Origin: Isoetes taiwanensis
Lineage: Eukaryota > Streptophyta > Lycopodiopsida > Isoetales > Isoetaceae
Assembly (NCBI GenBank): GCA_021234155.1
Contig: JAJEKV010000221.1
Location: forward strand, 624,001-688,000
Direction: 5' to 3'
Length of the DNA stretch: 64,000 nucleotides
The position numbers and the translations under genes are program-made. Under the pieces are notes generated by a model, which was given only the letters and a program-made list of their open reading frames with translations, did not search any database and was not told the DNA's origin. The stretch's first letter is position 1. Every line of letters begins with the position of its first letter. Shown piece by piece: positions 1 to 11,594 of this stretch.

Positions 1-91
1 GGCTCCAGTCATGCCACTCAATGTAGTCTGGAAATTCAAGCCCCAATTCTATCCTCTGAGCAAAATCCTTTTCAGTTTCCATATTGTATTC
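1..91 (-). CDS. Candidate internal exon, partial at window edge
   Basis: On the minus strand an AG acceptor at 92-93 is followed by an open phase-0 frame that runs off the window, reading EYNMETEKDFAQRIELG and then LEFPDYIEWHDWS. The composition (acidic, aromatic, no low complexity) looks protein-coding, but I do not recognise the family. Two other minus-strand exon candidates, at 2388-2453 and 5255-5350, also have phase-0 borders, so the three could belong to one gene with introns of 2-3 kb. This is inference; no complete gene can be built from the window. Confidence 0.3.
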
Positions 92-2387
92 CTAACCTGC
101 ATAATTCAATGAATATATCTATTATCTTCATCTGAAACAGGAATCTAGGACGTCTAAAATTAGCCGGGCTAATGGTACTTAACTTTTACGTTTCAGCCAA
201 TTGCACTTATGAGCAGCATATAATGAATAACTTTTAATTGCACCAATCAGCTAAGAAGATATGCAAATTAATTCTTACTCTATAACATGGCCATGGAGTA
301 ATCTTGATTTTACAACTTCAAAGTTGCTATTACATAAATTTCATGCAGATCTGGCCAAGCTGCGCATTTTGTAACTGTGGGGAATGCCATGTTATTAACA
401 TCTTGGCATGGAGTATGCAGATTCCTGGACCTTGTAACTCCCACTTCCAGCAACCACAACATTAACAGAGCTCAAGCTGTTTAATCGTTAAGCCTACAGC
501 ATTTAAACAGCTTTCCTGTACTGCACAATACTAACTGCAATAGAAGTGTGCCACTGAATTCTCTTCTCCATATCATACTTAGGCTCCTACATATTGTCCT
601 GTAGTGCACAATAACAAGTGAAAGCTCTATGCATTAGGAAAACTACTACAGATCTTTGAAATCTGCTTTTTCATCCTTAGGGGGTTGAACCCTTATGTAA
701 CCATGATCTTAGATTGTAGTACATAACCTCATTTCAGAAAAAATGTCTTCAATATTATAATAGAACTCAAACAACCTCATTTCAAAAAAGTACTTAATAT
801 TATGATAGAACTCAAACTGAGAATTCTATGTTTGCACCAAAAAAAAGCTCAGAATGCAGTGCAAGGATTTTGGCATAAAACAATTTGCAGACAAAATATG
901 TCGTAAGGCAAAACCTTAAACACAACATTCTATTTCAACTGCAGTACTCAAATCATATCCATTATAAAAAAATGCAGCTTGTTTCACAACTGAAAAAAAA
1001 AAGCCAGCCTGAACTAGTGAAACCTAGACCAGACATTTTGCCTCAGTCAATCCCTTGGCAAAATTATCATCCTAAAACTAGAATGCGCGACTCTAGCAAA
1101 GCATATTTTACCCATTAATCTCAACCTTTCTAAAGACATTCTGTCCAATTCGCATCTACTTACATCTTTAATTGTACATAACAAATGGAAGACTGTAAGC
1201 ATATATAAGCAGTAATTTCTTACACAGTAGGTATTTACCGTGCATATGTGTCCACAAAATCAATATCACATCCAATATATGAGCCAAAGTCATGTGCTTT
1301 CTGTGAAACAAACATAGAATCACACTAAAATCTCCAAAACTACTTCCTGTCTACTATTGTAGTATTATGAAAACCAGGGATAGAGTAACAGACCAAAAAT
1401 ATCACTTGTGCATTACTTATTTGAATACTCAAGGTAGTAGAAGGATTCAAACGAGTAAACTAACTATCCTAACCAGATTTGCCTCCATATTTGTCATTTT
1501 TATGCACGTACAGCCTCCTAGAAAATATCATAGCAGTGAACTCTTCCATTTCTCCATCTTTCTTGAAGCCAGATCCAACCTACGGCGCAAAAGGAACAGT
1601 GGAAGAAAATCCCGAACCTACAGCCAACCAGGTACCCTGTTAGCATGATGATGGTATCAGGGCAAGGGCGGTACAATAGAATTTTCAGCTCTTCGCTAAT
1701 TACCCATTGCGTCTCTTGCCCCTTCAGTCAGATTTAACCCAAGGAAATAGGAGAATTATTATACAAATGCAGAAATACATTTCAAATTCAGCTAAATACT
1801 GCAAGTGCGTACTTAACGGTGTCAGCATGAGTAGATAAGTCGGCCATTAATCAATCTGGTTTTTGTATCAGTTGATATATTTGGTACATTCTGTCCTATT
1901 AACTAAACTACGTATAAACTGCTTTAACAAGACTTACCAAAATACATTTTACAACTAATCATATACAAAACAAACCTTAAAAGGCCTTCCCTTAGCCTTC
2001 CAAAAGGCCAGACCCATTACCCATTGCAAACCTGCTAAGTCCAGTCTTTAATAACATAAGTTCATAAAGCCAAAGTCTTTAATAGCATGCGTCAGCTAAT
2101 TTATCTCGTAGTCTATGGATTGAAAAATGTAAAATTCTTAAATACCACCACAGTGATCTGTTTATAAGACCCTTACATAAACCTTGGGATGGATATCTTC
2201 TACAAATTCAAGTTCATAGTTAATGCAATAAATGCTTGTTTATAATTGTAAACATTTCTGAAAATTTCAGTTCTTAGGATCGAATTTGCAATACTGGGGA
2301 TAGGAATTAACATGAACTAAATCTTTAGATAATGGCATATCCCAGTACTGCATTGGAAAGGGAAACCTAAATAAACATCACAAAAAC
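92..2387. other. No gene recognised
   Basis: AT-rich DNA with only short, unconvincing reading frames. It would be intron if the exon candidates on either side belong to one minus-strand gene; otherwise intergenic. I see no transposon ends or RNA genes in it. Confidence 0.4.
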
Positions 2388-2453
2388 CTGATTATCTGAG
2401 TCATCGTCCATTCCTTGAATTTCTTTGACCTTATGAGCAGATGCAAAGTCTTC
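2388..2453 (-). CDS. Candidate 22-codon exon
   Basis: On the minus strand the CAG acceptor at 2454-2456 and the GT donor at 2387-2386 bracket exactly 22 codons in phase 0, reading EDFASAHKVKEIQGMDDDSD and ending NQ. The sequence is acidic and hydrophilic. Both borders are phase 0, matching the candidates at 1-91 and 5255-5350. The donor (GTTTTT) is weak and the exon is short, so chance is a real alternative. No family is recognised. Confidence 0.28.
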
Positions 2454-2671
2454 CTGGCATCCGTAGCCAAATGTCTATGCCCACAGTTGGTTGCCAGATT
2501 TTTCTGCCCTGCCACTGATCTGCTTAACAAACCCGTTATCTGCGCTGCTTAACAAATCCATCTGCACAGGCCGCTATCAAGCGGACTTTCGGGTCGCTGT
2601 GTGGTAGCCGCTCTTTAGGGCCTCCGACAAAACTTTCAATATGTTCTATTTTTTAAAAAACAAGATGCTAA

Positions 2672-2710
2672 CGCATCAATGGGTTGCCCTTTGGAGGAGC
2701 CATTGATGCG
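2672..2710. repeat. Short hairpin, 11-bp arms
   Basis: CGCATCAATGG at 2672-2682 is the exact reverse complement of CCATTGATGCG at 2700-2710, with a 17-base loop that contains GGTTGCCC. It could be the remnant of a small fold-back element. The loop word recalls the GGGTTGCCC hairpin module found elsewhere in the window, but the arms are different. Confidence 0.5.
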
Positions 2711-3201
2711 TGCGTAATTATTCTGGACGTTTTTGTGCCGAATAATATTGTGAATAATATTGTGTATAAAAAGTATGGTATGTATAGAAAGAATTTGGAC
2801 TCTCAAACTGCTTGTGGTTTCGGTGTTTGGTCATAATCGAATATGAGGTTCAGTTATTGAAATTGTTAAAGCACTTTCTTTGATGCTACACCCACTTTCA
2901 AATGTTCCACTTTAGAAGAATAGCTCAACACCTTCTTCAATTATGACGAGAAAGGTCCCAAGTTAGGAAAATAGCTTAAACAACTTGAGAATAAAGAAAC
3001 ATATGTATGCTCCATTTGAAGAAATAGCACCAGTTTGCTTAATAAAGGATGGGAGTCCAGCGTGTAGCAAAAAATGGTGAAAGATGCAACGTAGTATTGA
3101 GTATTTCTAATGGACGAAGCCAAAGTTCCAAAAACACGTCAAGTATTAAAACAAAGGACTAAAGCAATCATTCATTTAGAGCAAGAATGATCCCAGTTAA
3201 G

Positions 3202-3287
3202 GCATGTTCCAAGTGGTTCTGGACCTAGCATGTTCCAAGTCCAAGTGGTTCTGGACCTAGCATGTTCCAAGTGGTTCTGGACCTAGC
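3202..3287. repeat. Minisatellite, three units of about 27-31 bp
   Basis: Three consecutive units share the word GCATGTTCCAAG followed by TGGTTCTGGACCTA. The middle unit has an extra internal repeat of TCCAAG. No gene is associated with it. Confidence 0.8.
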
Positions 3288-3387
3288 AGACTAGACCAAG
3301 AATCTTAAGACTAAGAGTGGTCATCACTTGACCACTAATGCGTTGAGTTTATACAGATGATTAAGTTCTACTCTGTCTTATGTACAA

Positions 3388-3520
3388 CGAAAACAATGTT
3401 GTAACCCAGCAGATAATGACATTTGTGTTGTTAGAGGAAAGGCACCGTCTTGAGCGAAAACAATGTTGTAACCCAGCAGATAATGACATTTGTGTTGTTA
3501 GAGGAAAGGCACCGTCTTGA
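3388..3520. repeat. Tandem duplication, period 67 bp
   Basis: The segment starting CGAAAACAATGTTGTAACCC at 3388 recurs at 3455 with no difference that I can see, ending at 3520. The small reading frames across it repeat the same peptide and are a by-product of the duplication. Confidence 0.85.
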
Positions 3521-5254
3521 TGAATTTGATGAGTCTTGTTGATACAGTTCACTAGTGTACATCAGTGTCAACCTGGATATCGATAACAAATGTTTGTTTG
3601 GGAATGCGAATAAGCAAATATGAAATGATAAGGATAAAAAATTCATAAGTGAAACCAATATTTTGAAACTCTTCTTTCACTACCTAATGTTCATTAGTTT
3701 AATGTGGATGTTTGCAATAGACTACAACATGGCAAGTGGAGGTCATAACACAATTTAAATATTTCCTCTGGAATTATGAAAAATATGTGAGAAATTTATG
3801 TTGGAGACTTGGCTTGCAGTCAAGTCAAGCATGTGTCTTGCCTTTTCCCTGGGCTTCAGCTTTGATTCAAATTCAAATTCTGTTGGTCAATCAGAAGCCT
3901 TAATAACATCCAACTGAACCGACTTTCATTTGCTTTGGCCACTTTCTGCGCTTCTTCAATTGGATGGCAAGATACCTTTTCGAGCCTGACCTTTAGCCAA
4001 ATGATTGCATCTCAATGAAAGCCTTAGTGGGCAAAGTATTTCTGTTTAGCTTGGAAATCCAGGTATGAGATCAGCCCATCTTCTAGTGGCTCGTGCTGCA
4101 TATGTGCACAAGCTTGTCTTTTATAATTCTTATACCTCCTGAACAAATTGCACAACAATTTCAATAATAGAAAACATACCACCGCAGTAAATTTCAAGAG
4201 ATATTATTCGGTCATCAAATGCATTCATAAGAGTGAAAAAAGCATCATGATGTTCTTCAGATCAAACATAAACTTGAACCATGTCTGCTCATGTCATGCC
4301 AAGGGCAGAGCTATAAAGAATGGACTTTCGCCACTCTGCAATCTTCTACAACTAATCTAAGCAATAGAATTAGAGGAACATCAACCAGACCAGCCTGCAT
4401 ACCCTCAACGGGTTTTTGTTCCTTTCACGTAATGCGCATTGGGTGGAGCAAATAAGTTACGATAGAACAAAGATAGATGGCAACAAGAAGCTGACCGGAC
4501 ATGGAGTACTAATTCCACCATATCCAACTAACAGGGCACTACAGAATCTGTTATGTTCAGCTATAACAATGATAAAAATTTCTGGAAATTATGGGAGGTG
4601 GCGTGCATGTTTGCATAAACAATGCCGCAGAACCCTGTGAACAGTAATGAACCTGTGTTCAAATTGAAATGCAAAAATGTGATGCCATCAACCCTAAAAA
4701 ATTGTCACCCCTTGCCAAACATATTGAAAACTGAAATAACGGTTCTGAGTGGAGAAACATTCTCACAAAGAGCATCTTTAAACCAAAAACTGCTTTATCC
4801 TATTTGTGTAGCTGCAAATTCGTTCATGTTTCTATAAACCATGAAATGAGAAGAACTTCAGAATCAGAGGTGCAATAAATTTAAGAAGGACATGCATGAA
4901 TGGAACCTGAAGTTCCAGAGAAGACAATGGAAAACAAAAATGGAAAATCTGCAGATATAAAAATAGCTTAGTTACCTGGGAATTAATAAAAAGAGTACAA
5001 AGCTCTTCCTTCCTAAATGAAAAGCATCTCGCAGTCGCAGATGATCATTCAAGATGTAACCTGCATCATACAAAGCGGTATTGTCCTCACGCCATATGCA
5101 AAAAATCAACTAATGGATGCGTTGATTTAGAAATTTATGAACATGGGTTCGTCGTCTGCTATCCTTTTTGTCATGGCGCCGGCGATCCGGTGCAGCAAGA
5201 TTAAGCATATGGCGCAGTTCGAACCAAGCATCTCCACATTTGCACCTGACTTAC
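3521..5254. other. No gene recognised
   Basis: AT-rich sequence with scattered short frames on both strands. One possible minus-strand exon near 4976-5059 was considered and set aside because its phase does not fit the upstream exon candidate. Nothing else is supported. Confidence 0.4.
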
Positions 5255-5350
5255 CCTGAAAGTGATCTTCTTATCGAACTGCTCACACATCACAGTTCGA
5301 TCAAAGCCATGGATCGGCCGGAACGAAAGAGAAGGAGGCATTCGTGCCAT
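5255..5350 (-). CDS. Candidate first exon with ATG and GTAAGT donor
   Basis: On the minus strand an ATG at 5350 opens 32 codons (MARMPPSLSFRPIHGFDRTV, then MCEQFDKKITFR) that end exactly at a consensus donor, AGG followed by GTAAGT at 5254-5249. An in-frame TGA lies just upstream of the ATG, so this is a natural start. The family is not recognised. It lies 170 bp from the GGGTTGCCC hairpin at 5518-5540, so it may be a captured or truncated gene piece rather than a live gene. Confidence 0.4.
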
Positions 5351-5517
5351 GGATCACGCACATCGCAGGCAAATCCTCACCGTCTAACTGTCACTGGACC
5401 TCACGGAAACCCTAAAAAAGCACAACCCATCGCATCCGCTTGCATAGGATATTCTGGGGCATATTATCCCCAAAACAAATCCAGGCCTTCAAACCGTCAC
5501 TCCACCCTCCAACAAGA

Positions 5518-5545
5518 GGGTTGCCCCCTACGGGCAACCCAAAAA
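5518..5545 (+). repeat. Hairpin module, copy 1 (diverged)
   Basis: A perfect 9-bp stem (GGGTTGCCC / GGGCAACCC) with a 5-base loop occupies 5518-5540 and is followed by an A-run. This is the terminal part of the module seen in fuller form at 10329-10460, 21856-21986, 22939-23078 and 26707-26840. Upstream of this copy only traces of the CATATCCTAGG palindrome remain. Confidence 0.6.
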
Positions 5546-7038
5546 CCAAATCTGCCCTGGCCCGCCATCAGACTTGACTAATTTTGCCAATTAATTTTGG
5601 CTGCGTCAAAACTCATACCATTGTGTTTCCTATATGTTTCTAAGAACTGCCTTTTGGCTATAATGTGTGCCCAATCAAAAACCGTATATTTATAACTTAC
5701 GATTTGTTAAGGTTATTCTCGGTGTTCGTATTGGAATACCGTATTTGCTGACAGTGGCATTGCGGATTCGAAACAGGAGAATCTAGGGTTCGATTTTGTT
5801 CATTTCTGTGGGAGGAACAGGCGATGCATCACATGGCGATGTGGCACATGGCTTTCTATTCTGGACTGTTTAGGTGTCGGATGAAGACAATGGTGGATTC
5901 GAGGCTTCGCAGAAAATGGCTATGGCAGATTTTGGGTTGCCAAAAATGAGGCCAAGAGGGCCTACTTGCCCTAAGCCAATGCAGAGGATGTAGCCGATGC
6001 CTCTTGTCTATAGGGGGGCTTGATCTAAGGCCAACGGAGTTCAAATATTGCTGATTCTATGCAAGAAGCAGGCAACGGTTTTTCTTCAAGTTGGATATGC
6101 AGTTCCGACCACTCTTTTCAACAGGCCGGCAACATGTTCTTCAACATGCTTTTCTAACTTGATCTCTTCCGTTTGTCTGCCTGATTTGCCAGGTCTTTGT
6201 TGGATTGTTTCAAGCTTGTGTGGGATTCTTGCATCATGTTGAACTTGTTCGACCTGTTTTCATGGCTTCTGCAGTGGCAGATTTTGTTGTGCAGTGTCGT
6301 TGTGCCACGTTTTGCTGGCTGGCTTTATTATTGCTTCTTAACCCAAGCCGATTGGCACATCTTTTTTGTTGCGTCGAATGTGAATAAGACAATTTATATG
6401 TTCCGTCCATCTACATTGTATGGTTATTCAGTGTTCTACAGGGTTGCTGCTGGTATACTCAAGCTCTCAGGGACATCGGAGGCATGCCTGAGCGAATACT
6501 CTAGGTAAGTAGACAGCACTGGATTCTAGTTGACAGGTAAGTGGGGAGCATTGGATTCTAGTTGGGATTCGATTCCCCAAGCTCCATTCAGTGTTGTAGT
6601 GTATGTTTGATGTGTTGTGTGCTTACTGGGAGAAGGCAACCATTGGATTGGGGCTTGCTAAATCTCCCTTACAAATCGAGTCAACATGGAGCTGTTTGAA
6701 CCCATCTTGACTTTGAGCGGACGGATCGTATGGATGCACAGGGAATATTCCCCAAAGTGTGCCATGATCTAGTGGCCACAAAAATTCAAAAAAACCAACT
6801 AAATGGTTATGTCAGTATTTAAGAAGCCTGATACAGCACGACCAATTGGAGAATCGAACCCCAATTAGATTCCAGTGCTCTTGGCCTATAAATTCAAAGC
6901 TAAATTCCTGCACGATGTGTTGCCAATGCTCTTAATCCCACAAAAGTTATAGATGCAAGAAAAGGCAAAATAGAAGCAAGAAGAGGCAAAATAAAGCGGA
7001 ATAGAAGATCACTGATTCCATGGGGTTGCCGATTTGGC
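5546..7038. other. No gene recognised; contains an inverted repeat
   Basis: Short hydrophobic frames around 6048-6508 resemble no family I know and have no supporting signals. The only structure I see is the imperfect inverted repeat listed at 6541-6884. Confidence 0.35.
6541..6884. repeat. Imperfect inverted repeat, possible decayed fold-back element
   Basis: About 40 bases at 6541-6584 (core GCATTGGATTCTAGTTGGG) match the reverse complement of 6840-6884 at roughly 80 percent, with about 255 bases between. No target duplication could be defined. It may be an old MITE. Confidence 0.35.
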
Positions 7039-7400
7039 CCTCTCCTCACAACCCTACCAGATTCGCACAATAATACTATGCTTCAAGGCTTGCTTGCCCA
7101 GAATACTCTACTTCAAGGCGAATGAAGCAGCGAGTATGGCGCATCTGCAACAAGAAACAAAAAACAAGAGACGTCAACAAAAACAGAAGATGCAAACCCA
7201 TAATAAATACCCAAAATATCGATCCTCTCCATACAACCCTGCCAGATTCGCAGGAATCTCTGCTTCAAGGCCTATGCGCCCAGAAAACTCTGTTTCAAGG
7301 CGAATGAAGCAGCGGCTATGGAACTTCTGCATCAAGAAACAAGAAATAGGTGAAAAGAAACAAGAGATGCGTCCAAGCTTGCAACAAACAGAGCTTTTGG
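7039..7400. repeat. Tandem duplication, period about 185 bp
   Basis: The segment beginning CCTCTCC and containing CCAGATTCGCA recurs about 185 bases later with moderate divergence, including matching stretches around CTTCAAGGCGAATGAAGCAG. The 140-residue plus-strand frame across it is a product of this duplication and I do not regard it as a gene. Confidence 0.7.
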
Positions 7401-7936
7401 CAAGCATCCGCTCACCTCAAGACAGCCTAGCCGACATCTGCATCTGCCAGAATTAGAAGGTCGAGCCCTGGATGCCATCTGCAACAGCCCATGCGCTCTC
7501 CAATCCGGCTCTAGACCTTCGAAAAAAACCTTATACAGTTCCTATTCATAATGCAGACATTATGGCCAAGGTCATCACTTGGCTTGTGCTACAAGATCAT
7601 TTTGCAATACCAATTAGCTTAACCATTTAGAGTAGATTAATTGCTAAATGCTGCTTTGTAAGAATATCTTTCATGAAGAGACTATATATTTCAGAATACG
7701 ACTTTAAAGGACCATTACTCTATAAGACTATTTTCTATTTTAAGTTTTTTGAATAACTTATTAGACTGTGATCCTGTTAAATAGTCATCAAACTCTGTTT
7801 TTAAACTTGACTTCATCAAGCTGACAAAATTCCCTCTTATGAGGAGTATGTAGCTGGGTTTTACCAGTTACCTTTTTGTGATGGGATTCATTCCTATCAA
7901 TTTTTGTATATCATGTAATTTTTGCATGTAATCTAA

Positions 7937-8113
7937 ATGTGGAGGAAAAGGAAGGGCAAGGAGAAAATGGCCGAAAGGGAGGAAGAGAGGCAGGCAAGGG
8001 AGAAGCAAAAAAGGAGACGTAAAGATCAGCAGCAGGAGAGCATGGTTACCAAAGAACCACAACCAGATGAACCGGAGGAGGATGAGTCTGAGGAGGAAGA
8101 ACCACACCAATAA
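7937..8113 (+). CDS. Small highly charged reading frame, doubtful
   Basis: An ATG-initiated frame of 58 codons is first basic (KRKGKEK and KQKRRRKDQ) and then strongly acidic (EEDESEEEE). After its stop the same frame continues acidic to about 8175. The composition recalls a nuclear low-complexity tail, but no domain is visible. It lies just upstream of the histone H3 remnant and may be part of the same decayed insertion, or may simply be purine-rich DNA. Confidence 0.2.
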   Translation: MWRKRKGKEKMAEREEERQAREKQKRRRKDQQQESMVTKEPQPDEPEEDESEEEEPHQ

Positions 8114-8424
8114 GAGGGGGAGCAAGAGGCTAAAGAAGAAGAGGAGGAGGAAGCTGAAGAACAAGGCGGAGCCTAACACTCGGCCATCATACTCAGTGCG
8201 GCCCAAGCCACCCAAGAAGATGGCCAAGGAGTACAAGATGAGTGAGAAGCCATTTAAGATGAGGCAAGACATTGAGTACGAGAAGGCGAAGGCAGCATAC
8301 AAGATATATCTCCACTGATGGATCCGATATAATTATTGGTACTACAAGCAGAGTACCAAGGTTCGTCAAAGGTGACCGACCAAGGTCGAATATCAAGCCT
8401 CCACCACCTCAATCTGATTCTCCA

Positions 8425-8722
8425 AAGAAGGTCCGCCATAGGCCAAATTCCAAGCATAGTAGAGCTTCTCGGGAAACCCGAAACTGCCAACAGTGCACCA
8501 GTCTTGATTTAAAAAGCCTCTCTTAAGTGCCTATATTGAAACATTATGCAAGGGTTTAAGATAGACTAACGAGTCACACCAACGATGGTGCAGTCTTGCC
8601 AGGAAGCGGCCGAAGAGTAGCTGAGTCAACTTTTCGAGGAGGCCAACTTCTGCGCCATTCACGCCAAGAGGGTGACCGTTATACTCAAGGACGTGAACTT
8701 GGCATGGAGGATTAGAGAAAAG
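8425..8722 (+). pseudogene. Histone H3 family pseudogene
   Basis: Two frames together follow the H3 fold from the start of the alpha-N helix to the C-terminus. The first reads KKVRHRP and then RETRNCQQCTSLDLK, where H3 has KKPHRYRP and REIRKYQKSTELL. The second reads QGFKID, a stop, and then QEAAEE, a stop, [20 protein letters not shown] and [14 protein letters not shown]. Two in-frame stops (one at 8618-8620) and at least one frameshift disable it. FKID matches the canonical-H3 FKTD region rather than the longer loop 1 typical of CENH3. The N-terminal tail is not recognisable as H3. No introns are seen, so a retrocopy is possible. Confidence 0.72.
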
Positions 8723-9666
8723 ATAAAATTTAGGAATTTTTGTATAAAATTTTGAGCTTGTATGCATATATTCCTAGAATTAATGATAGATTACCAAAAA
8801 ACAAAATCGGTTTGAACTAGCCTAAACTAACACAAACATCAGCATTGGTCAATCCCTTTCTATCTTATCCGGCCATACACGGACTGCTACATCCGAGATG
8901 GTACCAATCTTTCCTGGTAAATGGTCTCCTGTTATCCTGTATCCAATAACTCGAAGGTTCTAACCAAGATGAACAAGATGCTTTTACTACCTATGGTCAA
9001 ACATATCAATGCAATCCAATTCAACTGCCCCTAATTAATGGGAGAACAACAATACTTATTCAATATATTATTAGTCTATAGAAAGAACAATATCAGGCCA
9101 TCAAGGTATTAATTAGGTTCAAATGAATCTTTGTACCCATTCAATAGTTTGAGTAAAAATGAGCCAATATGTCTATGCGGCAACATTATGCTAGATCAAA
9201 TCCTAAAGGCCTACTAAAGACAAACCCTGTCCAAATCACTTATTTTTTATATCACAGTCTAGGCTTAAACCACCGAATATCCTAACGAATGTTATGCTTC
9301 TGCGCATGAATTTTAAATTGATACTAAATGTTCTTTTCAATCCAATTATGCTATCTGCATACTTGTTCAGCATTAGAGATTTGTATTCACTACTCCCTAT
9401 TATAACTTAGGAAAGATACATGCCCAAATTAGAGTCATGATGTTTATTTATATTGGTTAAACTTCTTATAACATCTACTTTTAATGATCTTAATCGGCTG
9501 GATCAGTCGGGCCGTAATTTGTGCAAGAATTTCAATACCCAATTCGAAAGCGATCCGCTCTGAGGCGCTGCTTTGGCAAATCAGATCTTAAAATCTACAA
9601 ATCCGTTAGGAAGTGGGAAAACCCAAGTTGGTTTGGGATTCTGGGATATTAAATTACTGGGAAAAA
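8723..9666. other. No gene recognised
   Basis: AT-rich sequence without convincing frames, repeats or transposon ends. It may contain the promoter of the gene that starts at 9667. Confidence 0.4.
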
Positions 9667-10241
9667 ATGGGAGGGATTGTGGTAGAAAGGCATGATCAGA
9701 TGGTCTCTGAGCTTTTAAAAACACAAAGGCCCATAGCGCTTAGCAGGTCCATGTCGGAGATGGCAGGGATGCCTCGATTTCCAGAGATGAGAAGGAACGG
9801 ATCGATCGGAGTTGGGACTGCAGCCGCCATGGCCAGCACGACCGGAAGCATAATGGCTTTGATGGATTCGGAAGCCCGCCACGACCGATTCTACGGCCAA
9901 CAATTTCTGCCCCAATCCCAGAATCGCCATAGCCATAGCCATAGCTACTTTTGGAAGGATCTGAAGCAAATGGGTAGCAAAAGATCGGCCAAAAAATGGC
10001 AGCCCATTTATGCGGAAGAAGAGCATTTGGCCAGATCATCGAAGAAGAGCAAAAAGGCGTCGTTTTGGAAGAGATTCTTGCTCAGATCACAGCGGGGGCG
10101 AAGAGGGTTAAATCGCCCAAAAGCGATGTTGCTAGTAATGCTGGATTTCAATATGATTTATCTAGCTACGAGAAAAATTTTGACAAAGGCAGGAGATCTG
10201 GCAGCACCATCCAAGCTCATTGTAGAAATATGGATTTCTGA
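9667..10241 (+). pseudogene. Unknown plant protein gene, single exon with one frameshift
   Basis: From ATG 9667 the frame encodes a basic, serine-rich protein with an Ala/Met-rich region, a HSHSHS run and a cluster KRSAKKW ... KKSKKASFWKRFL. At the G run 10094-10098 the coding signal moves to another frame and continues RVKSPKSDVAS and then QYDLSSYEKNFDKG, ending at 10241. The last motif resembles the QYDPLSYALNFDEG-like motif of small uncharacterised plant proteins; I know no function for them. The single indel in a homopolymer could be mutation or sequencing error. Hairpin module copy 2 begins 88 bases after the stop. Confidence 0.5.
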
Positions 10242-10328
10242 TTTGCTAGTATTCGCATGAACTGCAAGAACACGCTATTTTCCAAAGGCGGTTAGCCAGT
10301 TTCGAGAGGGGCTGCCCAACAATGGAAA

Positions 10329-10460
10329 TGACCTACAGTTTACAGCCAATAATGGGTTTGTAGCGGTCATTGGTATATTTTAGGCATATACTATCATATA
10401 CCTAGAATATGCCACAAACCCACGTGAACGAGGGTTTGCCCCTTAGGGGCAACCCAAAAA
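10329..10460 (+). repeat. Hairpin module, copy 2
   Basis: Order on the plus strand: ACAGTTTACAG near 10334, a partly decayed palindrome around 10371-10413 (TATACCTAGAATATGCC side best kept), CCACAAACCCAC, then the hairpin GGGTTTGCCCC-TTA-GGGGCAACCC at 10432-10455 and an A-run. It shares order and spacing with copies 3, 4 and 5, which shows one dispersed family. Confidence 0.75.
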
Positions 10461-11594
10461 ATTGGCATAGAAGGTTCTTGTGATGTAAAGAAAAAACATA
10501 CTTATTGTTACATTTGAAACTTGATTATATTATTAGAAATTTATAACAGACTTTATAGCTCGTTCTATTTTTCTTTACATAAAAAATAGTTTGTCATTTG
10601 GGATTTTTACCTTGCATTTGAAAAGAAAAGCCGTAAATTTTTTTTGCCTGTCACAAGAAAATTAGGGGTAGCCTTCAAATTTGAACACCGCTTGGTAGTC
10701 TTGAAGTTCTGCCACATTCTGCGAGTCCATCACTAGAAACCAAAACATGCAAATCTTGATAGCTATGCTTGGGCATCTTCTCTCACCCGAACAAGTTTAA
10801 CCAAAAATAAATTGTTCAGAATACGTGATAAGCATGCTATATCACACTAACATCACGAACCACCAAGAATCTGCTCCACATAGGTCCTGCCAATCTTCAA
10901 ATAATGTATATGACAGTAACTCAATTATTCTGCACATTTCATGCACTGAATTGTCCTCTCATAACCTGTAATTAAATAACACAGTTCAAGTCAATAATAA
11001 CCACATGCATCCAGCTGCTCATAGAGGAGCAGCATTGCTTCTCCTAGATGTAACTGAAGTGATCCATTGCACCAGCCATTTCTTTTCAGAATTCACATGA
11101 CCAGCATCAACTGATGAAAGGCACATGTCGTAACGTAGCTACCCACACCATTGATTCACTTCCAAGGCAAAATAAACTGCCCGAAACAAAAAGAACCTCC
11201 TACATGCAATTAGTATTCCAGTGTTAATGAATCCCATAAACAGCTTCAAATCAATCCCTTTTCGGACGCAAACAAACCATGAGACGCTTACGCTTTGTTG
11301 GTCCTCACAACCCACCTCAACTGCCTGGTAACACACAAATTTCTTTGATTGAACTTTCTTCCCTCTTTGGTTGACCATGGTCAATGCAAGACCAGACCTT
11401 AATACTGCATTTTTTCGTGATGCCAATTTGAAGTTGTAAATTAGCTTCATTTCCTCCATAAACAGCAACCATTTATATGCTGGAGATTAACCATGGCCAA
11501 GATTCTTGCTACTGCACTTTTTTATAGATTCCATGCTCATAAGTTTGCTATACTCCTTTTAATTGTCCCATTTCATTCTTCCTCTTTTCTGATG
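10461..11594. other. No gene recognised
   Basis: AT-rich sequence downstream of the helicase. It presumably includes the helicase 3' UTR and polyadenylation signals next to 11595, which I cannot place exactly. A 109-residue minus-strand frame at 11139-11468 has no recognisable features. Confidence 0.4.

Noticed and set aside
4976-5059. Possible minus-strand exon (YILNDHLRLRDAFHLGRKSF) between good-looking AG and GT sites
   Set aside because: It is open only in a phase that does not join to the phase-0 donor at 5255; the fitting phase hits a stop at once.
7868-8302. Long leucine/phenylalanine-rich minus-strand frame
   Set aside because: It is the reverse of a purine-rich (GAG/AAG) stretch, which always gives Leu/Phe-rich antisense frames.
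11139-11468. 109-codon minus-strand frame downstream of the helicase
   Set aside because: No domain, no start context, no splice link to the helicase; it ends in AT-rich noncoding DNA.
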